This document shows positions 20,042 through 28,945 of a stretch of DNA of 64,000 nt, piece after piece. The DNA is from Streptomyces hygroscopicus (GTDB lineage: Bacteria; Actinomycetota; Actinomycetes; Streptomycetales; Streptomycetaceae), in contig CP018627.1 in NCBI GenBank assembly GCA_002021875.1, forward strand, positions 2,852,001-2,916,000. Direction: 5' to 3'. The position numbers and the translations under genes are program-made. The notes under the pieces are model-generated. The model searched no databases. It worked only from the letters and a program-made list of their open reading frames with translations, and had not been told where the DNA came from. How positions within the stretch are numbered: the stretch's first letter is position 1; each line of letters starts with the position of its first letter.

Positions 20042-20125
20042 ATGAGCGCGACGACGATCATCTCCGTCATCGCGATCGTGATCGTTGCAGTGATCGCGTG
20101 GAAGACCTGGGGCGGCAAGAGGTGA
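20042..20125 (+). CDS. 27-aa single-span membrane peptide
   Basis: An excellent ribosome site (GGGAGGAAGG) precedes the ATG. It opens a 27-residue peptide: MSATT, the hydrophobic run IISVIAIVIVAVIAWKTW, then a basic tail GGKR before the TGA. The layout, one membrane helix with positive residues after it, is that of small bacterial membrane proteins. No similar gene is recognised. It lies alone between the divergent GntR gene and the metallophosphoesterase. Confidence 0.6.
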   Translation: MSATTIISVIAIVIVAVIAWKTWGGKR

Positions 20126-20508
20126 AGTCCCCGGTGGCCGGTGTCGGGGCTCTTCCGGGTCCCGCGCCGCAGTGGCTCCGTCACGCGGATCGCTTCCCCA
20201 GCTCTTATTCGGTCGGGGACCCATGACAAGCGTCAGTCGGCCGCCGGAGACGATCTCCTAGTCGGAGCCGCCCTCGTCCCATGACCGGCGTGCCTGCTGC
20301 CCTGGGGAACAGGCTCACCACCGTCCGGCGCGGCGTCCGCGTGCAACGCCCTGGTGCGGGAGTGCTTTGACCGGCTTCAGTCAGGCCGGTGCTCGCATCA
20401 TCGGCTCAGGCCATCGTCTAAGGGGCCACGTCCATGAACGCCCGTACGGCCGGCCCAAGGCGACCGGATACAGTGCGCGAGACGGCAGCCTGGTCAGGGA
20501 GGGCAAGC
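20126..20508. other. Intergenic stretch, no supported gene
   Basis: This 383-base region between the small membrane peptide gene and the metallophosphoesterase has no frame with a convincing start or family resemblance. The ribosome site GGGAGGG for the next gene lies at its end. Confidence 0.4.
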
Positions 20509-21729
20509 GTGACCGAAACCAGCGACACCCGGCCCGCCCAGGGTGGAGCGCCAGCGCCGCGGCAGAGCCGACCGCACCGCCTGCTGCGCTACCTCCCCCT
20601 GATCGCCCCCGTCCTGCTGTGGGCCGTGCCCTGCTGGGTGCTCCTGCACACCGGCCAGCACTGGCCGCTGCCCGTCACGCTGGTCGGCACCGCCCTGTTC
20701 GCCCTCGGTCTCATCGGTATGCCGCTCATGATGGTGCGCGGCCACGGCCGGCGCCAGCGGGATCGGGCGGCGATCGTCGGTGACACCCTGCTGGGCACCA
20801 GCTGGACTCTGTTCACCTGGTCCGTTCTGCTCGGCGTCCTCTTGCGGCTCGCCCTGACCGTGGCCGGTGTCGGCGAGAGCCAGGACCGGGCCCGAATCGT
20901 CACCTGGTCCGTCCTCGGCATAACCGCCGTACTGCTCGGCTGGGGGTACGCCGAGGCCCGCCGCGTACCACGCGTGCGCCGACTCGACGTGCAACTCCCG
21001 CGACTGGGTGCCGGGTTGGACGGCATCCGCGTCGCCCTCATCACCGACACCCACTACGGCCCGCTCGATCGCACTCGCTGGTCGGCACGGGTATGCGAGA
21101 CGGTGAACACCCTGGAAGCCGACCTGGTCTGCCACACCGGCGACATCGCGGACGGCACGGCCGAACGCCGCCGCGCCCAGGCCGCCCCACTCGGTACCGT
21201 GCGGGCCACCCGGGCCCGTGTATACGTCACCGGCAACCACGAGTACCACAGCGAGGCCCAGGGCTGGGTCGACCTGATGGACGAGCTGGGCTGGGAGCCG
21301 CTGCGCAACCGCCATCTGCTCCTCGAACGCGGAGGCGACACCCTCGTGGTCGCCGGCGTGGATGACGTCACCGCCGAGTCCTCCGGTCTGGCAGGCCACC
21401 GCGCCCACCTCGCCGGAGCCCTGAACGGCGCCGACCCCGACCTACCCGTCCTGCTCTTGGCACACCAGCCCAAGTTCATCGACCGGGCAGCAGCCGCCGG
21501 CATCGACCTCCAACTCTCCGGCCACACCCACGGCGGCCAGATCTGGCCCTTCCACCACCTCGTCCGCATCGACCAGCCCGCCCTCGCCGGCCTCAGCCAC
21601 CACGGCCCCCGCACCCTCCTCTACACCAGCCGCGGCACCGGCTTCTGGGGCCCGCCCTTCCGCGTCTTCGCCCCCAGCGAGATCACCCTGCTCGTGCTCC
21701 GCTCCCCGTACCTGCCCACCTCGGTATAG
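20509..21729 (+). CDS. Membrane-anchored metallophosphoesterase (YkuE/YaeI type)
   Basis: The GTG at 20509 follows GGGAGGG and gives 406 aa. The first 160 residues contain about four membrane helices (LLRYLPLIAPVLLWAVPCWVLL and others). The C-terminal calcineurin-like domain has all metal-binding blocks: ITDTHYG (D-x-H), HTGDIADG (GD), TGNHEYH (GNHE), LLLAHQPKF (H) and LSGHTHGGQ (GHTH). Proteins of this form hydrolyse phosphodiesters or lipid phosphates at the membrane, such as UDP-diacylglucosamine-like substrates. The true substrate is unknown. An ATG at 20434 is in frame but lacks a ribosome site. Confidence 0.9.
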   Translation: MTETSDTRPAQGGAPAPRQSRPHRLLRYLPLIAPVLLWAVPCWVLLHTGQHWPLPVTLVGTALFALGLIGMPLMMVRGHGRRQRDRAAIVGDTLLGTSWTLFTWSVLLGVLLRLALTVAGVGESQDRARIVTWSVLGITAVLLGWGYAEARRVPRVRRLDVQLPRLGAGLDGIRVALITDTHYGPLDRTRWSARVCETVNTLEADLVCHTGDIADGTAERRRAQAAPLGTVRATRARVYVTGNHEYHSEAQGWVDLMDELGWEPLRNRHLLLERGGDTLVVAGVDDVTAESSGLAGHRAHLAGALNGADPDLPVLLLAHQPKFIDRAAAAGIDLQLSGHTHGGQIWPFHHLVRIDQPALAGLSHHGPRTLLYTSRGTGFWGPPFRVFAPSEITLLVLRSPYLPTSV

Positions 21730-21993
21730 CAGTCCACGGGCCGAGGGATGCGGCGTCGACAGATGACCAGGCCCGTCTCGCCGCGACCAAGATCCGGACC
21801 ATCCCCGGGCCGACGGCTCCAACGAGCCATACGTGGCCACGTTTTACGCAGGTCAGCGACGCGTGACGGTCACGGATATCTCGGCGGTGGTGCTGGTACG
21901 CGTCGCGGTCACGCCTTGCCCCGGCCGTGCGCGTCGAGCATCGCTATGCCCTTTTTGCGCCGCAGCCGATGACTGCCACGGACTCATCCGCGC

Positions 21994-22632
21994 TCACGGT
22001 CCGGTGACGGCTGACACGGGGGTCCGTTCGCGCAGGCACCAGGCGAGTGCGGCCGGCCAAGGGCCGTATCCATCTCCGGGGGTGATGTGGCCGGCGGCGG
22101 GGAGGACGTCACAGTCCAGGCCGAGCGCGGCGCTCCACGCGCGCGGGTTGACGGGCGCGTATGGATCGGTCGCCGAAACGACCACATGCGGCGGCTTGGT
22201 CGACGCGGCGGCGAGGAGTTCACGGTCGACGCGCTCGAGCTTGAACTCTTCATTGCCGTTGGCCACGGTGAACGCCTGGTCACCGAGCGGGGACACCAGC
22301 AGCACCCGAGTGACGCGCAGGTCGACGGGCAGGGTCTGGGCGGCGCGAAGCCACAGGGCGCAGCCGAGGGAGTGACACACCACGACGCGCTCTTGATCGC
22401 CGAGTTGAGCCAGCTCGGCGTGCAGGAGATCGATCCATTCGCTCATCGACGGCTGCTCGGGCGTGGGGAACTGCGGATAGAGCACCTGCTCACCCCGCTG
22501 GCGCAGGGCCTCGGTCAACCACCACAGCCAGTGTTGCCGCGGGCGACGGTGCTGCACGCCGTGCACCATGAGGAAGCGCCGCGCAGGCGGAGACGGAGAC
22601 GGAGGCGGAGACAAGCTGGGCATCTCAGTCAT
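21994..22632 (-). CDS. RBBP9/YdeN-type alpha/beta hydrolase
   Basis: The 212-aa product starts after GAAGGAGACAG. It has the compact fold of the RBBP9/YdeN serine hydrolase family: FLMVHGVQHRRPRQHW near the start, a nucleophile elbow VVVCHSLGCALWL (serine in H-S-L-G-C), an acid candidate in VSATDPYAPVNP, and the catalytic histidine in LPAAGHITPGDGYG. Members act on small esters or peptidyl-type substrates. A proline/serine-rich stretch of about 15 residues precedes the domain. It is transcribed alone. Confidence 0.85.
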   Translation of the reverse strand: MTEMPSLSPPPSPSPPARRFLMVHGVQHRRPRQHWLWWLTEALRQRGEQVLYPQFPTPEQPSMSEWIDLLHAELAQLGDQERVVVCHSLGCALWLRAAQTLPVDLRVTRVLLVSPLGDQAFTVANGNEEFKLERVDRELLAAASTKPPHVVVSATDPYAPVNPRAWSAALGLDCDVLPAAGHITPGDGYGPWPAALAWCLRERTPVSAVTGP

Positions 22633-22707
22633 CTGTCTCCTTCGTCCCGGCCCTGATCTTCAGGTTATCGGTGAACTGGTACGGCCACCGTATGGACCCA
22701 TGGGTGA

Positions 22708-22923
22708 TCCTCAACCCCTGGCACGGTTGCCGGCCTACTTGAACTCGCAGTCCGCTTCCACCACGCCTACCTCGCCGACATCGTGTGCTTCATGGGCGAC
22801 CGGCCAATCGCCCCAGACGCCCGGCCCGTCCGGTGGTTGGAGAGCGAAGAGACCATCCGCCGACGCCGGCGCACGCTCGTCACCTGGTCAGCGGTCGGTG
22901 TCGCGCACGAGGCCGCCGGGTAG
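22708..22923 (+). pseudogene. Possible gene remnant (C-terminal fragment)
   Basis: Between stops at 22705 and 22921 one forward frame reads like protein (LLELAVRFHHAYLADIVCFMGDR, then RWLESEETIRRRRRTLVTW). It has no start codon with a ribosome site except an internal ATG. It may be the tail of a lost gene. The family is not recognised. Confidence 0.3.
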
Positions 22924-23000
22924 CGGGACGCGGTCAGCCGCGCAATCGCACGCGATAAACCCGGCGACGTCGACGATCATCCCCGGGATACTGGTCGCCC

Positions 23001-23756
23001 ATGGATGAGGTCAAAGTCGTCGTCGCCCATTCCGAGCGCGCGACCCTGCGCGTCGGCGACGTGTTCCTGAAGGTGGACGCCGATCAGGCGCGCATCGACG
23101 TCGAGGTCGAGGCGATGGCCCTGGCGCCGGTCCCGACCCCGGAGGTCCTGTGGCGTAAGCCGCCCGTGCTCGCGATCGCCGCGGTCCCGGGGACGGCGCT
23201 CGGCCGCCTCGGCAAGCCGTCGACCGCGTCCCCGGCGGCGTGGGCCGCGGCGGGTGCCGCCATCCGGAAGTTGCACGACGCGCCGTTGCCGTCCTGGCCC
23301 GGCCGGGGCGGCCGGAGCGGCCGGGGCCTCGACGAGTTGGCTGCGGATCTCGACGGCGAGTGCGAGTGGCTCGTGACGAACGGCGTCCTGCCCGCCGACC
23401 TGGTCACCCGCAACCGCCAGGTCGCCGAGGCCGCGCTCCGGCCGTGGACTCCGGTGTTCACGCACGGCGACCTGCAGATCGCTCACGTGTTCATCGACGG
23501 CGACGAGATCACGGGCATTATCGACTGGTCCGAGGCGGGCCCGGGTGATGCCCTGTTCGACCTCGCCACCTTGACGCTCGGATACGAGGAGCACCTCGGC
23601 GACGTCGTCGCCGGCTATGGCACCGCCGTCGACCTCGACGTGATCCGCGCGTGGTGGTCGTTGCGAAGCCTGCTGGGGGTTCGCTGGCTGGTCGAGCACG
23701 GCTTCGACCCGTTCGCGCCGGGCTGTGAGGTCGACGTGCTGAGATCCCGGCTGTGA
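23001..23756 (+). CDS. Aminoglycoside/macrolide phosphotransferase family kinase
   Basis: The 251-aa product has the APH fold. It has an ATP-site lysine region (VGDVFLKVDAD), the catalytic loop VFTHGDLQIAHVFID with the Brenner H-G-D motif, and the metal-binding IIDWSEAGPGDALFDLA. The last position of the catalytic loop motif is His instead of the commoner Asn, a variant also known in macrolide 2'-phosphotransferases (Mph). Enzymes of this family phosphorylate hydroxyls of antibiotics or small metabolites. A self-resistance role is possible but unproven. No partner gene is adjacent. Confidence 0.85.
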   Translation: MDEVKVVVAHSERATLRVGDVFLKVDADQARIDVEVEAMALAPVPTPEVLWRKPPVLAIAAVPGTALGRLGKPSTASPAAWAAAGAAIRKLHDAPLPSWPGRGGRSGRGLDELAADLDGECEWLVTNGVLPADLVTRNRQVAEAALRPWTPVFTHGDLQIAHVFIDGDEITGIIDWSEAGPGDALFDLATLTLGYEEHLGDVVAGYGTAVDLDVIRAWWSLRSLLGVRWLVEHGFDPFAPGCEVDVLRSRL

Positions 23757-23784
23757 GACTGCGCGGGCCCGACTGCAGCGAGTG

Positions 23785-23931
23785 CGTTCTGAAGCCGCGG
23801 TCGGCGTACAGGTGCTTGGGGCGGCGCAGTGGCCGGCCGCGCTTGCCGCGGATCGGCGGGACGGCCTGGATCAGCGGGATCAGCCGGGTGACGTCGTCGC
23901 GGTGGCCGCCGACACCGATAGCTGACGGGTC
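23785..23931 (-). pseudogene. IS5-type transposase fragment
   Basis: The reverse frame reads GGHRDDVTRLIPLIQAVPPI, RGKRGRPLRRPKHLYADRGF, the conserved stretch around the second DDE aspartate (LYADRGY) of IS5/ISL2-type transposases. Both ends break off into unrelated sequence. It sits between the phosphotransferase gene and a secreted protein gene. Confidence 0.65.
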
Positions 23932-24074
23932 GGGGCATCGACCGGCGGCGAGAAACGACCGTCTGTCCTTCTTTCGGGGGGTTTAGGGCAAACGCTACCC
24001 CCTGGGGAGTGGAGGCCCGGGACGATGGCGCCCTGAGGGCTGCGCCGTGCCGCCCTGGGGAGGATGACAAGCCG

Positions 24075-24722
24075 ATGAGTGCGACGCGACGCACCGTGCT
24101 GGGTACTGCCTTGGCTGGGCCCCTGCTGGGCCATTTAGCCGGCACAGCGGCCGGTGCGGATAAGAACGACCGGTTCGGCACGATCTCGGAAGGGTGGGTG
24201 GAGGTCCGCTGGACGCCGCAGGCGCAGGCGCAACTCGACCGGTTCCAGGCCACGGTGCAGGCCATCGCGCCCGCTCGGCTGATCGAGGACAAGGCGGGGA
24301 CCGCCATCCGGTTTCCCGTGCGGACAGCGACCGGCGACCCGGCGTTGACCAACCTGCCCAAGGCCCAGGGCAGTGGCCGCCTCGACGGCGGCGTCGTGGT
24401 GCGTACGCCGATGGGTGAGTTCCGGGTCACCGAACTGGAGAGTGTGCTGGAGTCCGGGCAGACGTCCGGACGGTGCGCCGTCAACGGGGCCCAGACCAGC
24501 ATGCAGTCGCTGTTCATATGCGGTGCGGGCGAGGGCCGTCTGGTCGCGCAGCCTGTGCCGGCCGGTCAGCCGCTCAAGGTCCGGATCAGTGATGTGCCGC
24601 TGCGGCCGACCCCTGAGTCGCTGAGCGCTTTCACGACGGCGTTCGGCGCACCCGCCGTCACCACGGACACGGTCATGGCATACGTGACCGGTGAAGGCGT
24701 GTACACCCCGCCGGGGCGCTGA
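24075..24722 (+). CDS. Exported protein of unknown function (Tat-like signal)
   Basis: The 215-aa product has an N-terminal signal MSATRRTVLGTALAGPLLGHLAGTAAGA (split here only by reading: RR at 5-6, hydrophobic core, A-x-A cleavage near residue 27), suggesting twin-arginine export. The mature part of about 185 residues has a WTPQAQAQLDRFQATVQAI helix and many beta-like stretches. Two cysteines (in GRCAV and FICGAG) may form a disulfide. GGGGAGG lies 11 bases before the ATG. No family is recognised. It converges on the prenyltransferase fusion gene. Confidence 0.65.
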   Translation: MSATRRTVLGTALAGPLLGHLAGTAAGADKNDRFGTISEGWVEVRWTPQAQAQLDRFQATVQAIAPARLIEDKAGTAIRFPVRTATGDPALTNLPKAQGSGRLDGGVVVRTPMGEFRVTELESVLESGQTSGRCAVNGAQTSMQSLFICGAGEGRLVAQPVPAGQPLKVRISDVPLRPTPESLSAFTTAFGAPAVTTDTVMAYVTGEGVYTPPGR

Positions 24723-24748
24723 CCACACCCCGTTCCGGCCCGGGCTCT

Positions 24749-26365
24749 TCAATCCGCCCGGGCCGGCCGCACAGGTCGGGCCTGTCCGGGCAGGTCCCCG
24801 CCGAATCGGCGCCGGCGGCCTGAGAACTCTCTGACAGCGGCCTCCAGGTGCCGGTAGCCGAAGTCGGGCCATAGCGCCGGGTCAAACACCATTTCGGCGT
24901 AGGTGAGGTGCCACGGGAGGAAGTTGCTGATCCGCTGCTCACCGGAGGTGCGGATCAGCAGATCGACATCGGGCAGATCTGGCACATACAGATTCCGGGC
25001 GATGTCGTCCGCGTCGATGGCTTCCGGCCGGATCCTCCCGGCGGCCGCCTCGGCGGCCAGCGCGCGGGCTGCCGCGACCAGTTCATCGCGGCCGCCGTAG
25101 TCGACGCAGAAGGTCAGCGTCAGGACGCTGTTGGCCGAGGTCATGCTCTCGACCAACGCCAGTGCGGACGCGGTCGACTCATCCAGCCGGTCACGGCGCC
25201 CGCACCAGCGCACTCGCACACCGCACTCCTGCAGCCACTGGATGTACCGGGTCAGCCCGTCGGCCGCGGTGTCGAACAGACCGGCCACTTCTTCCTGGGA
25301 CCGGGCCCAGTTCTCTGTGGAGAAGGCGAATACCGTCAGGTGCCGGATCCCCACTCTCAGGGCGGAGTCGATCAGCCGCATCACCGCCCGGAACCCGGCG
25401 ATGTGACCGTCAAGCGCCGACAGACCGCGTGCTCCGGCCCAGCGTCGGTTCCCATCCATGATCACCGCAACATGTTCGGGAACGGCTGCCAGGTCCTCGA
25501 CCGCACGACGCCGGGCCGAACTGGCCAGGGTCAGCGGTTCCAGACCGGTGACCATTACCCTGGCACCCAGCATCTCCGCCTCGTCGAGCTGCAGTTGCGC
25601 ACCGAGGATCACCGCGTGCAGGAACGCCTGGTTGGGTAGATGCACCATCCCCGCCACCGGCATCGCCTGCTCCAGCAGCTCCCGGGCCCGGCCAACCTGG
25701 ATCTTGACCAGCTCGTCCAAAGCTTGCCGGTATCGCTCCACGCGCTGAAGGTCGCCGACCTCCAGGCCCAGCCGCTTCAAGTCCTCGCGCGGCAGATAAC
25801 ACCGGCCGGCGGCAAGGTCGGCCGGGAAGTCTTCCAAGAGGTCCAGCACGTGCATCGCCTCGCCCAGCAGCGATGCGGACCGCGCCAGCTCCTGATCACG
25901 CGGTCCCAGCATCAATGCGAGCAGCCTATAGAAGGTCCCGTTGACTTCGCGCAGATAGCACCGAAGGTCTGCGAAGGTGGCGAACGTCGGCTGCGCCTCG
26001 CTGTCCACCCGCTCGGCGGCCAGCAACCTCTCGATGAGCGTGACATCCAGATCCCACCGTCGCACCGTGTCCGCGAACGCCCGTAGCACCGGGTGCTCGG
26101 CTCCTCCCGAACGCACTGCTGCCAGCGTCTGCTCACACCAGCGGGTCAGCAGCCGCTCGCGGGCGGCCTGCTCGCTCTCGTCGGAGATACGGTCGGTCCA
26201 CCCGTAGAACGCGACCACCGCGTGAAAGTGGGGCCGGACCTCATCGGGCAGGACCTCGCCCGCGGCCCACGCCTCGGGGTAGTACCGCTCCGTCTCACGC
26301 GCGCAGAACGCGTAGGACTCACCCAGCTCCGCCGTATCCAAGCCTGGACGCTCACTCGCCACCAC
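24749..26365 (-). CDS. Squalene/phytoene synthase-like domain fused to a cis-prenyltransferase (UppS-like)
   Basis: One uninterrupted 538-aa frame (GTG start at 26365) joins two isoprenoid enzymes. Residues 15-280 resemble the trans-isoprenyl diphosphate (head-to-head) synthase fold: the first aspartate motif is FYGWTDRISDE (D58, D62) and the second LLEDFPADLAAGRCYLP (D179, D183). Residues 297-520 are a complete cis-prenyltransferase: HVAVIMDGNRRWA (catalytic D304), FSTENWARSQEEV, DLLIRTSGEQRISNFLPW and LTYAEMVFDPALWPDF. UppS-type enzymes extend farnesyl diphosphate with Z-double bonds, while SQS/PSY-type enzymes couple or process allylic diphosphates. Fusion suggests channelling of a polyprenyl diphosphate between sites. 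Neighbouring genes give no further pathway clue. Reading-frame error is unlikely because both halves and the linker stay in frame. Confidence 0.9.
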   Translation of the reverse strand: MVASERPGLDTAELGESYAFCARETERYYPEAWAAGEVLPDEVRPHFHAVVAFYGWTDRISDESEQAARERLLTRWCEQTLAAVRSGGAEHPVLRAFADTVRRWDLDVTLIERLLAAERVDSEAQPTFATFADLRCYLREVNGTFYRLLALMLGPRDQELARSASLLGEAMHVLDLLEDFPADLAAGRCYLPREDLKRLGLEVGDLQRVERYRQALDELVKIQVGRARELLEQAMPVAGMVHLPNQAFLHAVILGAQLQLDEAEMLGARVMVTGLEPLTLASSARRRAVEDLAAVPEHVAVIMDGNRRWAGARGLSALDGHIAGFRAVMRLIDSALRVGIRHLTVFAFSTENWARSQEEVAGLFDTAADGLTRYIQWLQECGVRVRWCGRRDRLDESTASALALVESMTSANSVLTLTFCVDYGGRDELVAAARALAAEAAAGRIRPEAIDADDIARNLYVPDLPDVDLLIRTSGEQRISNFLPWHLTYAEMVFDPALWPDFGYRHLEAAVREFSGRRRRFGGDLPGQARPVRPARAD

Positions 26366-26558
26366 CGAACCCGCCTTCGTTCAGGTCGCCTGCCGTCGTC
26401 ACCGTGGCTTGCCTGGCCCCATCACTCTCATGCCGCCCGTATGCCGGCCACGGAACCTTTAATCAGCTTTAACGACCCGCCGGTGGATAGGTATCGACGG
26501 CCAAGGCGCTCGACTGCTGCTCCGTTACGGGTCGTTCCCGCCCTCCGCGGTGTCCGGA

Positions 26559-27464
26559 TCAAGAGGTGGGCTGTGCTGCCTTCCAGGCGCGGTAGTGCCG
26601 GTCGGGGTTGTCAGTGAAGGAGGCGTGTCGGGGGCGCCATCCGAGGAGGCGGTGGGCCTTGCCGCTGGTGACGAGTTCGTCCTGGTCGGCGGCCATCTGC
26701 AGCATGCCGCCCGCCTCGGCGCTTTCCAGGGCGATCTCGCCGGTGTAGCCGGCGGCGCGGACCGCGGCGTGCTGCATGTCCAGTGCGGTCAGGCGCTGGT
26801 CGTCCGCGATGACGTACACCTCGCCGTCGGCGGCGGCCGGATTGTCGAGGATCCGGACGTAGGCGTCGGCGAGATCGTCGACATGGACCCAGCTCCAGCG
26901 CTTGGCGGTGTCACCGTAGAAGACGGGGGCGCCGGCCTCGGCGGCGGCGAACCACTGACCCGTCATGGAGGTGGTGGCCGGACCGCCGTATATGAAGCCG
27001 GGGCGGACAACGGTGTGCGCGAGGCCGCTGTGGGCGAGTTCCTGCTCCAGGGTGAAGCGGAAGCCGATGGGGCTTTGGGGGTTGCCGGGCGTATTCTCGT
27101 CCATCAGCGGCAGGCCGGTGCGGCCGTAGGAAGAGATGCCGGTGGTAAATACCAGGTGGCGGCGGCGTCCGTCGCGCTCCTGGGCGGCGGCGAGTTCCGC
27201 GAACAGGCACTGGTCGGCACCGATCGGGTCGCTCATATCCATGAGCAGGTGCACGACAGCGTCCGCGCCGTCCAGGTGGCCGCGCCAGGTCCCGGGCTTG
27301 GAGAAGTCGCCCTGTACGGGGGTGACTTCGTTGACCGCGAGGTCCAGGGCGGCCCGAGCCGCGGTGTCGCGGGCCAGGCCGAGGACGGTGTGCCCGGCAC
27401 GTGCCAGGGCGGCGGAGACGCGGCGGCCCGCGTAGCCGGTGGCGCCGATGACGAGGATCTGCAT
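26559..27464 (-). CDS. NAD(P)-binding atypical SDR / NAD-dependent epimerase-like protein
   Basis: The 301-aa product opens with a Rossmann glycine motif, MQILVIGATGYAGRRVSAAL (G-x-x-G-x-x-G). FTTGISSYGRTG has an S/Y pattern, VVRPGFIYGGP is typical of extended SDRs, and WSWVHVDDLADAYV is the usual epimerase segment. The start at 27464 is chosen over open sequence to 27641 because the Rossmann fold begins there. It is read in the same direction as the hydrolase upstream, with 40 bases between them, so the two may be one operon under the divergent MarR regulator. Confidence 0.85.
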   Translation of the reverse strand: MQILVIGATGYAGRRVSAALARAGHTVLGLARDTAARAALDLAVNEVTPVQGDFSKPGTWRGHLDGADAVVHLLMDMSDPIGADQCLFAELAAAQERDGRRRHLVFTTGISSYGRTGLPLMDENTPGNPQSPIGFRFTLEQELAHSGLAHTVVRPGFIYGGPATTSMTGQWFAAAEAGAPVFYGDTAKRWSWVHVDDLADAYVRILDNPAAADGEVYVIADDQRLTALDMQHAAVRAAGYTGEIALESAEAGGMLQMAADQDELVTSGKAHRLLGWRPRHASFTDNPDRHYRAWKAAQPTS

Positions 27465-27504
27465 GGTGGTGCTCCGTAGTCGGTGTGGGTCCGGTGGCCG
27501 CGCG

Positions 27505-28374
27505 TCAGGCGGCCGGGGTGGTGGTGAAGAAGCGGGCGAGTCGCTCCGCTGTCCAGGCCGGGTTGTCGGCGGCGAAGGTGTGGGCGGCGGCGGGGACGAT
27601 GTCCGCGCGCACGTCGCGCGCCGCCTGCCGAGCGCCGTCAAGGAGGATGTGCTGCGGCAGCCCGAACTCGCCGCTCAGGACCAGGACGGGCATGCCGGAG
27701 GGGGCGGCGTCCCGGGCGGCACGACCGTCGTCGACGAGAGTGGCGTAGTGCTCGAAACCGCCGCGCATGGCATCGGGCGCGGTGTAAACGCGCAGGAGGT
27801 CGCGGCGGTCGGCATCGGTGATGCCGCCGCGGCTCATCATCGACCAGAAGCCCGACAGGTACTGCTCCTCCTTGCCCGCGGTGAGCATCGCGGCCAGCTC
27901 GCTCTGGGCGTGGAAGCCGAAGTGCCACGAGCCGCCGGCGGCCGGGTTCATGTGCTCCTCCAGGCCGAAGCCGGGCAGGAACGCCTCGCTGAGTACCAGC
28001 CGGGACACCTCGTCCGGGTATGCCTGCGCCCAGGCGTGGGCGGTCATCGTGCCCACGTCCGTACCGGCCACACACACCCGGTCGTGACCGAGGTGGCCCA
28101 ACAGCTGGTGCAGATCCTCGGCTTCGTCCCGCTTGGTCCAGTGTCCGGCCGGTATGGAGGAGTCTCCGGAGCCGCGCAGGTCCGGTGCGATCACCGTGAA
28201 GCCCTGCTCGGCCAGCAGCGGCATCACCGCACGCCACTCGATCCAGCTGAACGGCCATCCGTGGAGGAGGACGATCGCAGGGCCGCTCCCGCCGATCACA
28301 TAGTGCAGCCGGACACCGTTGACATCGGCATGGGCGTGCGCGAAGCCCTCCGGCGGAGGAGCGGGAGGAGACAT
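27505..28374 (-). CDS. Alpha/beta hydrolase, epoxide hydrolase-like
   Basis: This 289-aa hydrolase has the oxyanion motif LLHGWPFSWIEWR (H-G-x-P) and a nucleophile elbow AGTDVGTMTAHAWA. Aspartate in place of serine is the mark of epoxide hydrolases and haloalkane dehalogenases. The histidine lies in PAAAHTFAADNPAW. GGAAGG stands just before the ATG at 28374. It is divergent from a MarR gene across 75 bases containing repeated TTGCTTGC, and is followed by an SDR gene. Substrate-inducible detoxification is a reasonable inference. Confidence 0.88.
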   Translation of the reverse strand: MSPPAPPPEGFAHAHADVNGVRLHYVIGGSGPAIVLLHGWPFSWIEWRAVMPLLAEQGFTVIAPDLRGSGDSSIPAGHWTKRDEAEDLHQLLGHLGHDRVCVAGTDVGTMTAHAWAQAYPDEVSRLVLSEAFLPGFGLEEHMNPAAGGSWHFGFHAQSELAAMLTAGKEEQYLSGFWSMMSRGGITDADRRDLLRVYTAPDAMRGGFEHYATLVDDGRAARDAAPSGMPVLVLSGEFGLPQHILLDGARQAARDVRADIVPAAAHTFAADNPAWTAERLARFFTTTPAA

Positions 28375-28392
28375 GGGACCACCTTCCAAGAT

Positions 28393-28428
28393 TTGCTTGC
28401 TTCAGCAACAATCAGACTGGTTGCTTGC
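28393..28428. promoter_or_regulatory. Putative MarR operator region
   Basis: TTGCTTGC occurs at 28393-28400 and again at 28421-28428 in the 75-bp divergent intergenic region. TTGCT/AGCAA (28393-28397, 28404-28408) also forms an inverted repeat. The MarR protein encoded alongside is the obvious candidate binder. Confidence 0.5.
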
Positions 28429-28449
28429 CTTGTCAAATACACTGGACGG

Positions 28450-28920
28450 ATGGCCGCCGACGATGTCCCGCTGTCCCCCGACGAACTCCGCCTCTGGCAG
28501 AGCCTGGGCCGCCTGGTCCACGCCCTGCCGCGCGTACTGGAGGACGACATGTCCCGCACGGGGGTCACCATGACCGAATTCGCCGCCCTGCTACTCCTCA
28601 GCGAGGCACCCGACCACCGCATGCGCATGTCCGCGCTCGCCGACGCCGCGGGGCTCACCCCCTCCAGAATCACCCGCGTCGTCGACGGATTGAGCAAGCA
28701 CGGGCTCGTCCACAAGGAGCGCCACGGCCAGGACGGCCGCGGAAACGACGCGATACTCACCGAAGCCGGACTACGCGCCATGCAGTCGGCCCAGCCCGCG
28801 CACCTGGCCAGCGCCCGCACCCGCGTTCTCGACCAGATTCCCCCGGACCTGCTTCCGGCCCTTGCCCAGACGCTCGCGACCCTCGCCGAAAGCCTGTCCC
28901 CCCATCACCGCGACGCCTGA
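28450..28920 (+). CDS. MarR family transcriptional regulator
   Basis: The 156-aa product has the MarR layout: an N-terminal dimerisation helix (LRLWQSLGRLVHALPRVL), winged helix with MTEFAALLLLSEAP, MSALADAAGLTPSRITRVVDGLSKHGLVHKE, and a D-x-R wing (GQDGRGNDAILTEAG). A possible -10 TACACT lies seven bases before the ATG and no ribosome site is seen, so the mRNA may be leaderless. It is divergent from the epoxide hydrolase-like gene and probably represses both. Confidence 0.9.
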   Translation: MAADDVPLSPDELRLWQSLGRLVHALPRVLEDDMSRTGVTMTEFAALLLLSEAPDHRMRMSALADAAGLTPSRITRVVDGLSKHGLVHKERHGQDGRGNDAILTEAGLRAMQSAQPAHLASARTRVLDQIPPDLLPALAQTLATLAESLSPHHRDA

Positions 28921-28945
28921 GCCAGCACATCTACCTGTGACGCCA

